Assembly: GCA_026709335.1 (NCBI GenBank)
Contig: JAPOTE010000122.1
Coordinates: forward strand, 1-64,000
Direction of reading: 5' to 3'
Length of the DNA: 64,000 bases
Origin: Bacteroidota bacterium
GTDB taxonomy: Bacteria > Bacteroidota > Rhodothermia > Rhodothermales > Bin80
Shown here: one piece after another, positions 16,729-25,901 of the stretch
How positions within the stretch are numbered: the stretch's first letter is position 1
How the letters are laid out: each line of letters opens with the position of its first letter
Program-made: the position numbers and the translations under genes
Notes under the pieces: generated by a model
Seen by the model: the letters and a program-made list of their open reading frames with translations, nothing else
What the model was told of the DNA's origin: nothing
Databases searched by the model: none

Positions 16729-17925
16729 TTATGATGGCTGGATCAACGGACGGAGTTCTATTTGATAGCGTGGAATATAGCTATGCGTTGTAACTCTTGC
16801 ACTCTCAATATTTTCAATTTGATATATGAAGTGCTTTTTATCAGAAATTCTGATTGCATGCAATATGATTTTTCCATCTTTTGCACAGTGTAGCGAATAA
16901 GGTTCAATGCAATGAACCGAGTGTTCATAGGTAAGATCAACACACAGATGGTTGATTGCCGCAAAACGGATCACCTCTAACCAAACTTTTGCATCATGTT
17001 TGAGATGCAGGTTCATTGATGATTCCCGGAGGATTGTTTCATTTTCTTGAATCTGCGCTATAGGTGACAGGGAGTGTATCGCCCCTGTCTGTAGCCAGTC
17101 AAAGAATTTAGATAATGCAGAGAAATAAGATTCAATGGGTGGGAGTTCTTGAAGTTGATGGCTAAGCATATGGCTCCAATGCATTTCAAAATCTTTATCA
17201 CGTACCTGTATATCACTGAGCTTTGGAACTGTAATATTACGGTGTGCGCATTTTTTGAGGAGTATTTCATTGATAATGATACGATTTGGCCGAGCCTCGT
17301 CATTGCGGAAGAGATTAACTAGATCGTATAAGTCTCTTGGCCTTACACGCTGTCCCATGGCACAGATTTTCTCGGCGGCAATCTCTTCTATAGCATAGCA
17401 TTGGGCTACTAACTCTTCGGGCAAATCATCACTGTAGTTGTGATGTATAGTTCTTTCAGTTGATGGAAGCACTAAAATCTCATCAAATGTTAGATCAATC
17501 TTAAGTCTTGGAAGAGAGCGATATCCATATTGAGGATTCACCGGACCTCGATAACCAATTTTCCCCCGGCAAGATTTTGAGCCCCTCGGGTTTGTAAATA
17601 TTTCAAAACTGAGAAGTCTTGGCGGAATTTCTAACCCAAACTCATCATGGAGCCAATCACATATTTCAGTGAATGTCTCAGTGAGAAAATCACTACTGAG
17701 ATGAGAGGGTTTCACAACTGTAAAATCAAGATCTTCTGAAAATCTATAGGTGTCAAAGTGACATTTCTTGAGACAGGTTCCCCCCTTGAAAATCCAACTG
17801 TTCTTCAGGGTGGCATTATGGTATATTCCAGCTAATATCCACCCGAGTATGTAGTCTTTTTCAATGACATGAGGGTTTATGCGCCGTACATTTGAGATAT
17901 GCAAGATCTCTTGTTTCCCAATCAT
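16729..17925 (-). CDS. abiEii: AbiEii/AbiGii-family nucleotidyltransferase toxin with C-terminal WYL-like domain
   Basis: A 398-residue cytosolic protein. The N-terminal nucleotidyltransferase has FKGGTCLKK...RFSEDLDF (residues 46-70, the G-S/T and DxD motifs), KIDLTFDE near 140 and EKICAMGQRVRPRDLYDL near 200. The last 80 residues (CVDLTYE, HCIEPYSL, GKIILHAIR, FIYQIENIESARV) look like a WYL ligand-binding domain. AbiEii is the toxin of type IV toxin-antitoxin pairs that abort phage infection; homologues such as MenT modify tRNA. It overlaps the antitoxin gene by four bases (ATGA). All key residues appear present, so it could be active. Confidence 0.93.
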   Translation of the reverse strand: MIGKQEILHISNVRRINPHVIEKDYILGWILAGIYHNATLKNSWIFKGGTCLKKCHFDTYRFSEDLDFTVVKPSHLSSDFLTETFTEICDWLHDEFGLEIPPRLLSFEIFTNPRGSKSCRGKIGYRGPVNPQYGYRSLPRLKIDLTFDEILVLPSTERTIHHNYSDDLPEELVAQCYAIEEIAAEKICAMGQRVRPRDLYDLVNLFRNDEARPNRIIINEILLKKCAHRNITVPKLSDIQVRDKDFEMHWSHMLSHQLQELPPIESYFSALSKFFDWLQTGAIHSLSPIAQIQENETILRESSMNLHLKHDAKVWLEVIRFAAINHLCVDLTYEHSVHCIEPYSLHCAKDGKIILHAIRISDKKHFIYQIENIESARVTTHSYIPRYQIELRPLIQPS

Positions 17926-18725
17926 TTACTCTTCGGAGCCCAGCTCTCAGGAACCCAAAGACGCCATTTTGACACTAAGCGTGGGTTTGGCACTCCTGGT
18001 TGAAGTTTTGCATTGCCTTTGGTCATTCCCTCCTTGCAAGCATCCATGAGGTATGTACAATTCGGCTTACGCTCTGCCAAAAAACCTAAACGTTTGAATA
18101 CGGCACCATTTCCAAGACGAGAGGCATAGGAGATCAGCTCCTTATCATTTCTGTGTTCATGGCGTAGATATTCAGAAAAACAATCTTCCACATGCTGAAT
18201 TCCGCCTCCCAATTCAGGATCATCCAAGATGTCCAGCATCGTTCTATGAACATCCGAGACAGCAATCCTGATCGTTTCGTTCCATACATGCTTCATACCA
18301 AAAATTTTGCCTGAGCAAATGTGCTTTAATGTAAACCGTAGGCCAAGGCGCTTTTGGTATTTCTCCTTTACTGGCTGTCCAGTCATCACCACTAAGTCGA
18401 GGAAAATCTGCTCTGTAAGCCCCCAGTATTCAGCGGCGGTCCTGCCAGCTACATAAGCAGGATTAAATAATTCAGGCACAAGGATCCAGGGATCCGTTAA
18501 TACCTGTTCAAACTCAATGTATTCTATGGGCACCTGTACATAGACGCCAGGGCCCGCACGCCGCAACCATCCCTGACTGCGCCACCTGGAGAGGAGTTTT
18601 GAAGCGGTAGGACGATCTACATCGAGGGATTTTTCTACATCGTCAGCACGAATCACCCGCCCAGCAGACTGAATAACGGTTGCAAGGCGAAGTCGCCCTT
18701 TCGGTATCTTGATTTGTGTATTCAT
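17922..18725 (-). CDS. abiEi: AbiEi-family antitoxin / transcriptional autoregulator
   Basis: A 267-residue protein. An N-terminal winged helix (residues 10-62: VIRADDVEKSLDVDRPTASKLLSRWRSQGWLRRAGPGVY) is followed by the AbiEi C-terminal antitoxin domain (PAYVAGRTAAEYWGLTEQ and later VSDVHRTMLDILDDPELGGG). In characterised systems AbiEi represses its own promoter by binding inverted repeats and counteracts AbiEii without direct contact (type IV). An operator-like palindrome lies 6 bases upstream of its ATG. The toxin gene follows with a 4-base overlap. Confidence 0.93.
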   Translation of the reverse strand: MNTQIKIPKGRLRLATVIQSAGRVIRADDVEKSLDVDRPTASKLLSRWRSQGWLRRAGPGVYVQVPIEYIEFEQVLTDPWILVPELFNPAYVAGRTAAEYWGLTEQIFLDLVVMTGQPVKEKYQKRLGLRFTLKHICSGKIFGMKHVWNETIRIAVSDVHRTMLDILDDPELGGGIQHVEDCFSEYLRHEHRNDKELISYASRLGNGAVFKRLGFLAERKPNCTYLMDACKEGMTKGNAKLQPGVPNPRLVSKWRLWVPESWAPKSK

Positions 18726-18731
18726 AATATG

Positions 18732-18768
18732 AATTTCAATTCACATTAATTGGTGTAAATTGGAAATT
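18732..18768 (-). promoter_or_regulatory. Operator-like inverted repeat upstream of abiEi
   Basis: Imperfect palindrome: AATTTCAATTCACA (18732-18745) faces TGTAAATTGGAAATT (18754-18768), pairing with one unpaired base and one mismatch around an 8-base centre. Its place just before the start fits the known negative autoregulation of abiE operons by AbiEi, which binds inverted repeats. Binding here is inferred. Confidence 0.6.
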
Positions 18769-19191
18769 AATTATACTGCATAGCCCTGAAAATGTTAACT
18801 CTGGGCACCGTGAAAGGAAAGATAGTCTAGTCTTACTCCCTGAGGTTAGACATCGACCATATGCCGGATCTACGCGTATTTTCAGAAAAACTCATTTTAT
18901 ATAACACATACTCTCGTGGAGGCTTGTTTCAGTGTCAGCACCTGAGATTCCTCAAGACAGTGGGCTATAAACCATACGTTCCAATAGACCAGCAAAAATT
19001 CTATGATTGGATGCATCCTGTAAAAACTCACGCATTTTATAGACTGGAAGAGAGGCAGGGCTTTTGCAAAACCTTTGTTCCAAATAGAAAAATTTTCCCT
19101 CCTGTGCATCCAGATAATATTTGCACTCAAGCGAAGGGTTTTGCAAAATGCTCAGAGATGGATATTGACTCTTTGGTCTCGACCACCACGA
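18769..19191. other. Non-coding stretch with two TTTTGCAAAA palindromes
   Basis: No convincing gene. TTTTGCAAAA occurs at about 19063-19072 and again at about 19139-19148, the first with ACC following. Short minus-strand frames here (for example one ending in VYSPLS) match nothing I recognise. It may hold ends of a lost insertion element; otherwise I see only the 3' flank of the moxR gene. Confidence 0.4.
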
Positions 19192-20190
19192 TTACGAAAG
19201 GCTACTTACAGGCTCAGATACCTCAGACAAAAGCCGATCAATCACCGACTCTACATTCACTCCCTCACTCTCTGCATAGAAGTTTGTGAGTACGCGGTGA
19301 CGAAGTACGGGATATGCCAAGGTTCGGATATCCTCTATAGCTACATTGTAACGACCCCGTAATGCAGCTCGCACTTTCCCGCCAAGGAGTAGATACTGCG
19401 TAGCTCGCAACCCTGCTCCCCAACTCACCCAGTTGGATATAAATTCCAGTGCTCCTTCCGCCTTTGGTCGCGTACTGCGAACCAGATCTACGGCAAATTG
19501 GGCAACATTATTGGGAACGAAAACTTTACGGATCTCATGTTGATAAGACAGAATGTCTGTACCACTCAACACTTTTTCTACGGGCTCCTGATCTCGGCTG
19601 GTGGTTTCCAGGGCAACCGTCAACTCATCTTCAGCAGACAAATAATCAATCACAATATTAAACATGAATCGATCAAGCTGAGCTTCCGGCAACGGGTACG
19701 TCCCCTCCAGCTCAATCGGATTCTGTGTCGCCAGCACGAAGAAAGGTTTTTCCAAAGAAAGTTGCTCACCTGCAGCAGTGACCTGATACTCTTGCATCGC
19801 CTCCAGCAAGGCTGCTTGCGTTTTGGGAGGAGTACGATTGATTTCGTCTGCAAGGATAATATTGGCAAAAATGGGGCCTTTGACAAATTCAATGTTCCTG
19901 CGCCCGGTCGTTCGATCCTCATCCAGCATCTCCATCCCTGTAATATCCGCCGGCATCAGATCCGGTGTGAACTGAATCCGCTTATACGACAAGTCAAGCA
20001 TCTCACCGAGAGATTTGATCAACAATGTTTTGGCAAGCCCGGGAACCCCTGTCAGAAGACAATGCCCTCCAGCAAAGAGTGCAATTAAAACCTGTTCAAT
20101 CACTTCATCCTGACCAACGATGCGCTGACGTATCTGCTTCATGATTCGAGACTTGCCCTCACGCAATTGGGCAAGTGCCGGCTCTTCCAT
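19192..20190 (-). CDS. MoxR-family AAA ATPase
   Basis: About 332 residues from the ATG at 20190; a TTG at 20205 in the same frame is an alternative. It has Walker A GVPGLAKT, Walker B LADEINRTPPKTQAALLEAMQEYQV and sensor-1 FVLATQNPIELEGTYPLPEAQLDRF, all classic MoxR. These chaperone-like ATPases work with vWA-domain proteins to mature metalloenzymes or membrane complexes. The usual partners (DUF58, BatA) are not adjacent; a BatA-like protein is encoded 32 kb away at 52229. The next gene upstream, on the same strand, is the TPR peptidase. Confidence 0.95.
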   Translation of the reverse strand: MEEPALAQLREGKSRIMKQIRQRIVGQDEVIEQVLIALFAGGHCLLTGVPGLAKTLLIKSLGEMLDLSYKRIQFTPDLMPADITGMEMLDEDRTTGRRNIEFVKGPIFANIILADEINRTPPKTQAALLEAMQEYQVTAAGEQLSLEKPFFVLATQNPIELEGTYPLPEAQLDRFMFNIVIDYLSAEDELTVALETTSRDQEPVEKVLSGTDILSYQHEIRKVFVPNNVAQFAVDLVRSTRPKAEGALEFISNWVSWGAGLRATQYLLLGGKVRAALRGRYNVAIEDIRTLAYPVLRHRVLTNFYAESEGVNVESVIDRLLSEVSEPVSSLS

Positions 20191-20205
20191 CTCTTGAATT
20201 TCCAA

Positions 20206-20623
20206 AACGACTTATATTTATGGTGCCTGGATCTTACGGAGCACTGGTCAAAATGTGCGGAAGGACCGTGAGTGACATGACCGCCCTTCTCTTCGGCGCG
20301 TGAGTGCAACTTGACTGAAAATCGCAGGATTTACAGTCGTATCTGTGACACTAGTGATCTCGGAACCGCATACAAGCACATTGAACTGCCTCTCGACAAA
20401 GAGTATAGAAACCCTGCTGAGCGAGATTATACACACCAACGGACCTGGCCATATCCGGCGTAAACGTTCAACTCTACCTCTGATTAATCACGCACACACA
20501 CCGGGATGTCTCTGTCCCGCCTCCTTTGTTCTGGACCAGTGTCTCAAAATGTACATGTCCTAATACAATTACTCACGGTGCCGCTGATGCCCCAGCAAAT
20601 ACGACTACAACAATCATGACTGC
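20206..20623. other. Intergenic stretch between moxR and the TPR peptidase gene
   Basis: 418 bases. Only short frames with no recognisable content; on the minus strand one of about 60 codons ends in an Arg/Ser-rich tail. It probably contains the moxR promoter. No repeats or strong hairpins noticed. Confidence 0.3.
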
Positions 20624-23200
20624 CTATTCATGCTGATGATCCACGATTTGGAGTAGCAGTTTTTGTGCTTCGCGATAGCCCGGTGCAATCTCCAACGCTT
20701 GTAGAATGGCACGCCTGGCGTCAGGAATCTGCTGGTTGAAATATAGGCTTGTCGCAAGCGCAAACAGTGCTTCCGAGCGATTCATCGGCTCAAGGGCCAA
20801 AATAGCTTGCCTCATTTCTACAGCTTGTGTGTGCTGCTGCGAATCGGTATATAATTCAGCCAATTGATCAAGAACCTCTATGTCGTATGGCTCAGTATAC
20901 CGTGACCGATTCAAATAATACATGGCTTCGGTCGTATCTGCCCGCTGCAACAGAATCTCGGCTAACTCCACAGCGTACTGATCTCCGTACGGATAAATCG
21001 CGAGATAATCCCGCAAAACCTGTGCCAGTGCTTCCACCTGTCCGAGCTGACGGTAAATCTCTGCCAGGCCTTCATATGCATTCCGCGGCCCGGTATATTG
21101 CGGATAAAGGGCCACAGCTCTTTGATAGGCGGATTCTGCACTATCGAGATCTCCCTCCCTGAACGCTTTTTCTGCATTCGCTAGAAGACCATAAAACGAA
21201 CCCTGCCCTTGCTCGGCTAAATAGTCTGCAAGATTTCCTCCATGTAGCTCTTCTGTCAACATGTCGGGCCACCCTTGAAGCACGGGATCAAGCAATGCAC
21301 GTTCACGCTTTAGATGTGCACGAAATTCTGCGTCTAGCTCCTTTCGGGGTTTCCCGAAAACCAATTCCATTGCAGCTTCCTCTGTATGTCCATGGCGCAA
21401 GGCCTGCAGAAGCTTAATCAGTGACTGAAATCCGTATTCCCTTGCCATGAATTCAACGACGCGATACGCATGATAATAACTCAACAGAACCTGTCCCTGA
21501 AATGTCGGACGTGTGAAGCCGCGATCAATCTCTTCGAGTTCATGCAATCTTTCCTGATCATATGCAGTAAAGAATTGAATTTCCATATCTCGCCTCCAAG
21601 AGGGGTTGGCACGAACTTCCTCATAAACAGATAGTCCTTCGGTCAACCATCTGGGTATACGAAAATTGCTTACCCCAATCGTCATGGTATGGGCCAATTC
21701 ATGCCATAGTGTACGGGCCCAATTGTATTGTACATCCGCCTGGGCAGCGGGAGTATTCATTGCGACAATATCTCCAAAGCAGACCCCCAATAGCCCGACA
21801 TGTGGAATTCCTGCAACACGAACAGCGAAGTCATCTGCATCATTGTATGCTTCCAGTAAAATTCGGTCAGATGGCTGATATCCATACTGTTCCTGAAGTG
21901 CCACATAGGCTTTTTCTGCTTCACGCAACATGATGGGCCCCAGAATATCTTTTTCACTTACATGAATGCGAAGTGTAAAATGTTGACTGGTAAGGATTGC
22001 AAAATCATCCAGTTCATCCAACAGATTTAGGGTGTTAGCTACATACAGATTAAATGCATCGCTGTCATAGCTCTGCTCCAGGTATACGCGCGCCGACTGA
22101 AGTTCTCCCGTACGCATAAGTGCAGTAGCGTATGTTGCATTAGCTGCAGCATCTTCAGGGTTTGATTCCACAGCCCGCTGCGCATAGATTACCGCCTCGG
22201 GGTACCTGAATCGCAAGGCTAGGTCTTCACTCACATTCCGGTAAAATGCGGCTAGTTGACTGGTTTGTTGTTTGATCGTTTCTTCCGCCTCATTCACCGC
22301 TTTTTCATTTCCCTGCAGAAATTGGGCAGCCGTATAATGTGCCCATGCCTCCATATTTCCTGAATCTTCATTCAGTGCAGCGCGGGCCACATCGACCGCT
22401 TCGATATAGTTTCCATCAAGTAGATGTAATTGAGACAGAAGTGCCAATGCCGGAGAATATCGCTCGGTAATTTGTAACGCCTGTTTCACCAGCCCTTCTT
22501 TTGCAGCATAGGACCCGGTGACCTCAGCCAGCTTTACATAAATCTCCGGACGATAAGGATTGATGGATAAAGCCCTCCCATACAGCTCGTTTGCAAATGC
22601 CTCATCATAGGTAGCCCTGTACAGATCTCCATGCCATAGTAAAAACTGAACATTATCCTCATCCAGCCTCAACGCGGTCGAGATCGCTTCATTCGCCTCA
22701 TGATATTCTCCCAGTCGCATCGCAGCCTGTGCTCCGATTGCAAGGCCTCGCGCAGTCGTGAACCCGCCTTGCCTCAGCCGTCTGTGAATGATGGAGTACA
22801 GGCGACTGGATTGGCGAATATTCCCTCGCAGGTAATACAAGTCGGCCAAGTATAGTCCTGCACGCCAATAGTCATTTCTAATTTGAATGGCTGTAAGGTA
22901 GGCTTTCTCTGCTTCGCTCCAGTTTCCTATGGCCATATACAGGCGGCCCATAGCATAATTCACATACTCCTGCTGAGTTGATTGAATGAGCATTTCCTGC
23001 GCCCTGTGTAGCCCTGTTCCATAATCCCCTGTCTGAAGATAGGTTTCGAAATACCCTTCTATATTGGTGCCAAACAGACTGTCCCCAAACACTTCCCGTG
23101 CTTCAGAATATTGCCCTGCATTCAACAGATCTTCCCCGTCCTGCGCGAGTGCGACCAGAGAAAAACCCCAGAGAAGGATGAAGAAAACAGATACTCGCAT
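20624..23200 (-). CDS. Large periplasmic TPR protein with gluzincin-like peptidase domain
   Basis: An 858-residue exported protein (signal peptide about residues 1-19, ending VALAQ). Residues 20-380 and 650-850 are tetratricopeptide repeats (for example AYLTAIQIRNDYWRAGLYLADLYY). Between them, about residues 400-620, lies a peptidase MA-like domain. Its zinc site is HELAH, 12 residues before the RWLTEGLSVYEE glutamate, which fits a gluzincin HExxH...E arrangement. The substrate is unknown. TPR arms could hold a protein partner. Same strand as moxR, with 433 bases between. The start ATG follows an AT-rich spacer. Confidence 0.9.
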   Translation of the reverse strand: MRVSVFFILLWGFSLVALAQDGEDLLNAGQYSEAREVFGDSLFGTNIEGYFETYLQTGDYGTGLHRAQEMLIQSTQQEYVNYAMGRLYMAIGNWSEAEKAYLTAIQIRNDYWRAGLYLADLYYLRGNIRQSSRLYSIIHRRLRQGGFTTARGLAIGAQAAMRLGEYHEANEAISTALRLDEDNVQFLLWHGDLYRATYDEAFANELYGRALSINPYRPEIYVKLAEVTGSYAAKEGLVKQALQITERYSPALALLSQLHLLDGNYIEAVDVARAALNEDSGNMEAWAHYTAAQFLQGNEKAVNEAEETIKQQTSQLAAFYRNVSEDLALRFRYPEAVIYAQRAVESNPEDAAANATYATALMRTGELQSARVYLEQSYDSDAFNLYVANTLNLLDELDDFAILTSQHFTLRIHVSEKDILGPIMLREAEKAYVALQEQYGYQPSDRILLEAYNDADDFAVRVAGIPHVGLLGVCFGDIVAMNTPAAQADVQYNWARTLWHELAHTMTIGVSNFRIPRWLTEGLSVYEEVRANPSWRRDMEIQFFTAYDQERLHELEEIDRGFTRPTFQGQVLLSYYHAYRVVEFMAREYGFQSLIKLLQALRHGHTEEAAMELVFGKPRKELDAEFRAHLKRERALLDPVLQGWPDMLTEELHGGNLADYLAEQGQGSFYGLLANAEKAFREGDLDSAESAYQRAVALYPQYTGPRNAYEGLAEIYRQLGQVEALAQVLRDYLAIYPYGDQYAVELAEILLQRADTTEAMYYLNRSRYTEPYDIEVLDQLAELYTDSQQHTQAVEMRQAILALEPMNRSEALFALATSLYFNQQIPDARRAILQALEIAPGYREAQKLLLQIVDHQHE

Positions 23201-23845
23201 AAACAGAAAGGATTGATTATTTATTAGTGGAACTCTTCTATACTCCGGAAATGTTCATCAATGGGTATGCAGGAGTGTCCGTGCCACCGAAGTCATCTCG
23301 GACAGATCTCGCGAGTGAGGCAGGTTCTGCAACGGATTCCCTGTGATCTGCATCAGATCTGCTGGTGTACCCCTGGTGGATTTGACCAAATGTGCCTTGC
23401 TTTTGTGAAGTACCTTTTCATAACACGGGTTCCTGTAATGAAGACTGCATTATTCAACTTCCAGACATCTTCCATCCATTCTATTTTCCCATATACAGAA
23501 AATCTTGGTTCACTGTCGAATTGAAGAGCGGTTGTTTCCATGAAAATTCAGACTTCTGATTGATATAACGCGTGTGAAATTTGAATATGGATCCACTCCA
23601 GCACTGCTATTCTATGTTCTTCCAGTTTCGCTGCTGTTCCGCGGCCACAACTCTATGCGCCAACAAGGCCTCATTGCTATCCATGGGAGATACGACAACA
23701 TGGGCGACTGCCAAACCCCTCGCCTGGTACACATCATAGGCGAAAAGAACGACCAGATCAATTCGATTCTTGCATTTTTTCGCCTTCAATGGAGAATGCT
23801 TCGCAGTTCTTCGTATTACTGGTGCATTTGCACTAGTGATCCCAT
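23201..23845. other. Divergent spacer, possibly with a decayed gene
   Basis: 645 bases between the TPR peptidase gene and nadE. On the minus strand, about 23541-23260 contains two overlapping frames (one with RFSVYGKIEWMEDVWKLNN, another with TPADLMQITGNPLQNL). Together they look like a real protein end interrupted by a frameshift. I cannot name the family. Promoters for both flanking genes should lie here. Nothing else stands out. Confidence 0.35.
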
Positions 23846-25471
23846 ATGAAATTGGCTTTGGCTCAAATTAATACCCTCGTAGGAGATTTGAGAGGAAATG
23901 CAGACAAGGTGTTGCAATATTGCCAGAAGGCGCATTCCAAAGGCGCTGACCTGGTAGTATTTCCTGAACTCACACTCCCGGGATATCCCCCACTGGATTT
24001 ATTGGAGTACCGTCATTTTGTTGCATCCGAACAGGAACTCCGTCAAGAGCTTGCGACACAGATTCCTGATGATCTAGGCCTGCTGATTGGAGGATTGGCA
24101 CCCAATTCCGGGCCCGGTAAACCGCTGTTTAATGCAGCCTACCTGTACGAGAATGGCCAATGTGTCGGAGTACGACATAAACAGCTTCTGCCAACCTATG
24201 ACATCTTTGACGAGCGAAGATACTTCGCTCCGGAAACTGCACCCACCACTCTGCGCTGGCGTGGCCTGAATCTGGGGATTCATATCTGTGAAGATCTATG
24301 GAATGTTCGTGACCTTGACCCGAAACCCTATGCTGATGACCCCGTCTCCACTCTGGCCCGCCAATCTCCTGATGTATTTATCAATCTGTGCGCTTCTCCA
24401 TTTGCGATTGACAAACACCATGAACGCAGGGAATTAATGCAAACCGTAATTCATCAATATGAGCGTCCTTATGTTTTTGTAAACCTTGTTGGAGCTAATA
24501 CTGATGTGATTTTTGACGGTAGAAGCTGTGTCATCCGAGATGGAGTAATTCTGGAGGCCCCTGCTTTTGAAGAGGCATTGCTTATATGGGATTTGAAACA
24601 TCCGCCAACATCAGGCTCTGTCTCGTCAACCCCAATGGAGCAAGTTCTGGGTGCGCTGACGGTGGGAATTCGAGACTATGTGAGCAAATCCCGCCTCCAA
24701 AAGAAGGCATATATTGGGCTTAGCGGGGGAATCGATTCTGCCGTGACTGCAGCAGTTGCTGTACATGCATTGGGCCCCGACAATGTAATCGGAGTAGCGA
24801 TGCCCTCAATTTTTTCCTCAGAGGGATCTGTGAGAGATGCTCACAGTTTGGCATCAAATCTTGGAATTGAACTTCATACGATTCCCATTCTCGAGTTGGT
24901 CAATTCTTTTGACTCCACACTGAAAAAGCTGTTTGAGCATACATACCGCGATACAACTGAAGAGAATATCCAGGCACGGATACGAGGAACGCTACTGATG
25001 GCGCTGACCAACAAGTTTGGTGGAATCGTGCTAGCCACTGGAAATAAAAGCGAGTTAGCAATGGGATATGCAACCCTCTACGGAGATATGAACGGCGCAC
25101 TCGCTGTTTTGGGAGATCTCTATAAGACAGAGGTTTATGAACTTGCGCATCTGCTCAATCAATCCCGCACGGTGATCCCGGAATCCTCTATTACTAAAGA
25201 ACCCTCTGCAGAGCTGTCGCCTGATCAGAAAGATCTAGATACCCTTCCACCCTATCCAATCCTGGATAAGATCCTTAGATTATATCTTGAAGAGCAAAAA
25301 TCACCAGCAGAAATCGCTGAACATTTTGGCGACGATGAAGATCTTGTGCGCTCTATTATTTACAAGGTTGACCGCAATGAATTCAAGCGTCAGCAGGCCG
25401 CCCCGATCCTTCGGCTTCGCAAGAATGCATTCGGGAGCGGTCGCAGAAAGCCGGTCGTGACCCACCTCTAA
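23846..25471 (+). CDS. nadE: Glutamine-dependent NAD+ synthetase
   Basis: A 541-residue cytosolic enzyme. The N-terminal CN-hydrolase (glutaminase) domain has catalytic Glu in FPELTLPGYPP, Lys in RHKQLLP and Cys in HICEDLW. The C-terminal ATP-dependent amidase has the PP-loop IGLSGGIDSAV (about residue 290) and ATGNKSELAMGYATLYGDM near 400. It converts deamido-NAD+ to NAD+ using glutamine-derived ammonia, the last step of NAD synthesis. Its end overlaps that of aroQ, which runs the other way, by four bases. Confidence 0.97.
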   Translation: MKLALAQINTLVGDLRGNADKVLQYCQKAHSKGADLVVFPELTLPGYPPLDLLEYRHFVASEQELRQELATQIPDDLGLLIGGLAPNSGPGKPLFNAAYLYENGQCVGVRHKQLLPTYDIFDERRYFAPETAPTTLRWRGLNLGIHICEDLWNVRDLDPKPYADDPVSTLARQSPDVFINLCASPFAIDKHHERRELMQTVIHQYERPYVFVNLVGANTDVIFDGRSCVIRDGVILEAPAFEEALLIWDLKHPPTSGSVSSTPMEQVLGALTVGIRDYVSKSRLQKKAYIGLSGGIDSAVTAAVAVHALGPDNVIGVAMPSIFSSEGSVRDAHSLASNLGIELHTIPILELVNSFDSTLKKLFEHTYRDTTEENIQARIRGTLLMALTNKFGGIVLATGNKSELAMGYATLYGDMNGALAVLGDLYKTEVYELAHLLNQSRTVIPESSITKEPSAELSPDQKDLDTLPPYPILDKILRLYLEEQKSPAEIAEHFGDDEDLVRSIIYKVDRNEFKRQQAAPILRLRKNAFGSGRRKPVVTHL

Positions 25472-25899
25472 GAATTTGATATCAGCCAGCGTATCGCCAA
25501 GCCATATCCCCCAGTGCCCAGACCCGATATCTGGCCGACACAAACCGGAGCCAGGTACGAAAAATGGCGGAAAGGTTCTCTGGAGTAAATATTACTCAGA
25601 TGCACCTCAATGACCGGGGTTGAAATAGCCTTGACCGCGTCACGGAGGGCCACCGAAGTATGTGTATAAGCTCCGGGATTGAACACGATCCCTCGCAAGC
25701 CTGTGTGATGGGCCTGATGGAGGCAGTCCACCAGTTCTCCCTCGTGATTGCTCTGAAAAAAAGATAGCTCAAGATCAGGGAACGCGTCCCGTAGATCATC
25801 TTCGAGGTTTTCCAGAGAGATCTTTCCATATTGATCGGGCTCTCGTTCTCCCAGTAAATTCAGGTTTGGGCCGTTCAGGATCAGAAATTTATGTTTCAT
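25468..25899 (-). CDS. aroQ: 3-dehydroquinate dehydratase, type II
   Basis: 143 residues from the ATG at 25899; a TTG two codons upstream is also possible. Type II motifs: LNGPNLNLLGEREPDQYG at the N-terminus with the catalytic Tyr, FFQSNHEGELVD, FNPGAYTHTSVAL, and the HLSNIYSREPFRH lid. It dehydrates 3-dehydroquinate to 3-dehydroshikimate in the shikimate pathway; the type II enzyme is a cytosolic dodecamer. Third in a minus-strand chain in which each gene overlaps or nearly touches the next: outer-membrane protein, small protein, PhnP-like hydrolase, aroQ. Confidence 0.96.
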   Translation of the reverse strand: MKHKFLILNGPNLNLLGEREPDQYGKISLENLEDDLRDAFPDLELSFFQSNHEGELVDCLHQAHHTGLRGIVFNPGAYTHTSVALRDAVKAISTPVIEVHLSNIYSREPFRHFSYLAPVCVGQISGLGTGGYGLAIRWLISNS

Positions 25900-25901
25900 G
25901 G

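Noticed and set aside
18897-19146. Minus-strand frames upstream of abiEi as a possible small gene
   Set aside because: Two different frames with no conserved content; only the TTTTGCAAAA palindromes seem noteworthy.
19498-20088. A 196-codon frame antisense to moxR
   Set aside because: A mirror of conserved MoxR codons; the MoxR motifs explain the sequence fully.
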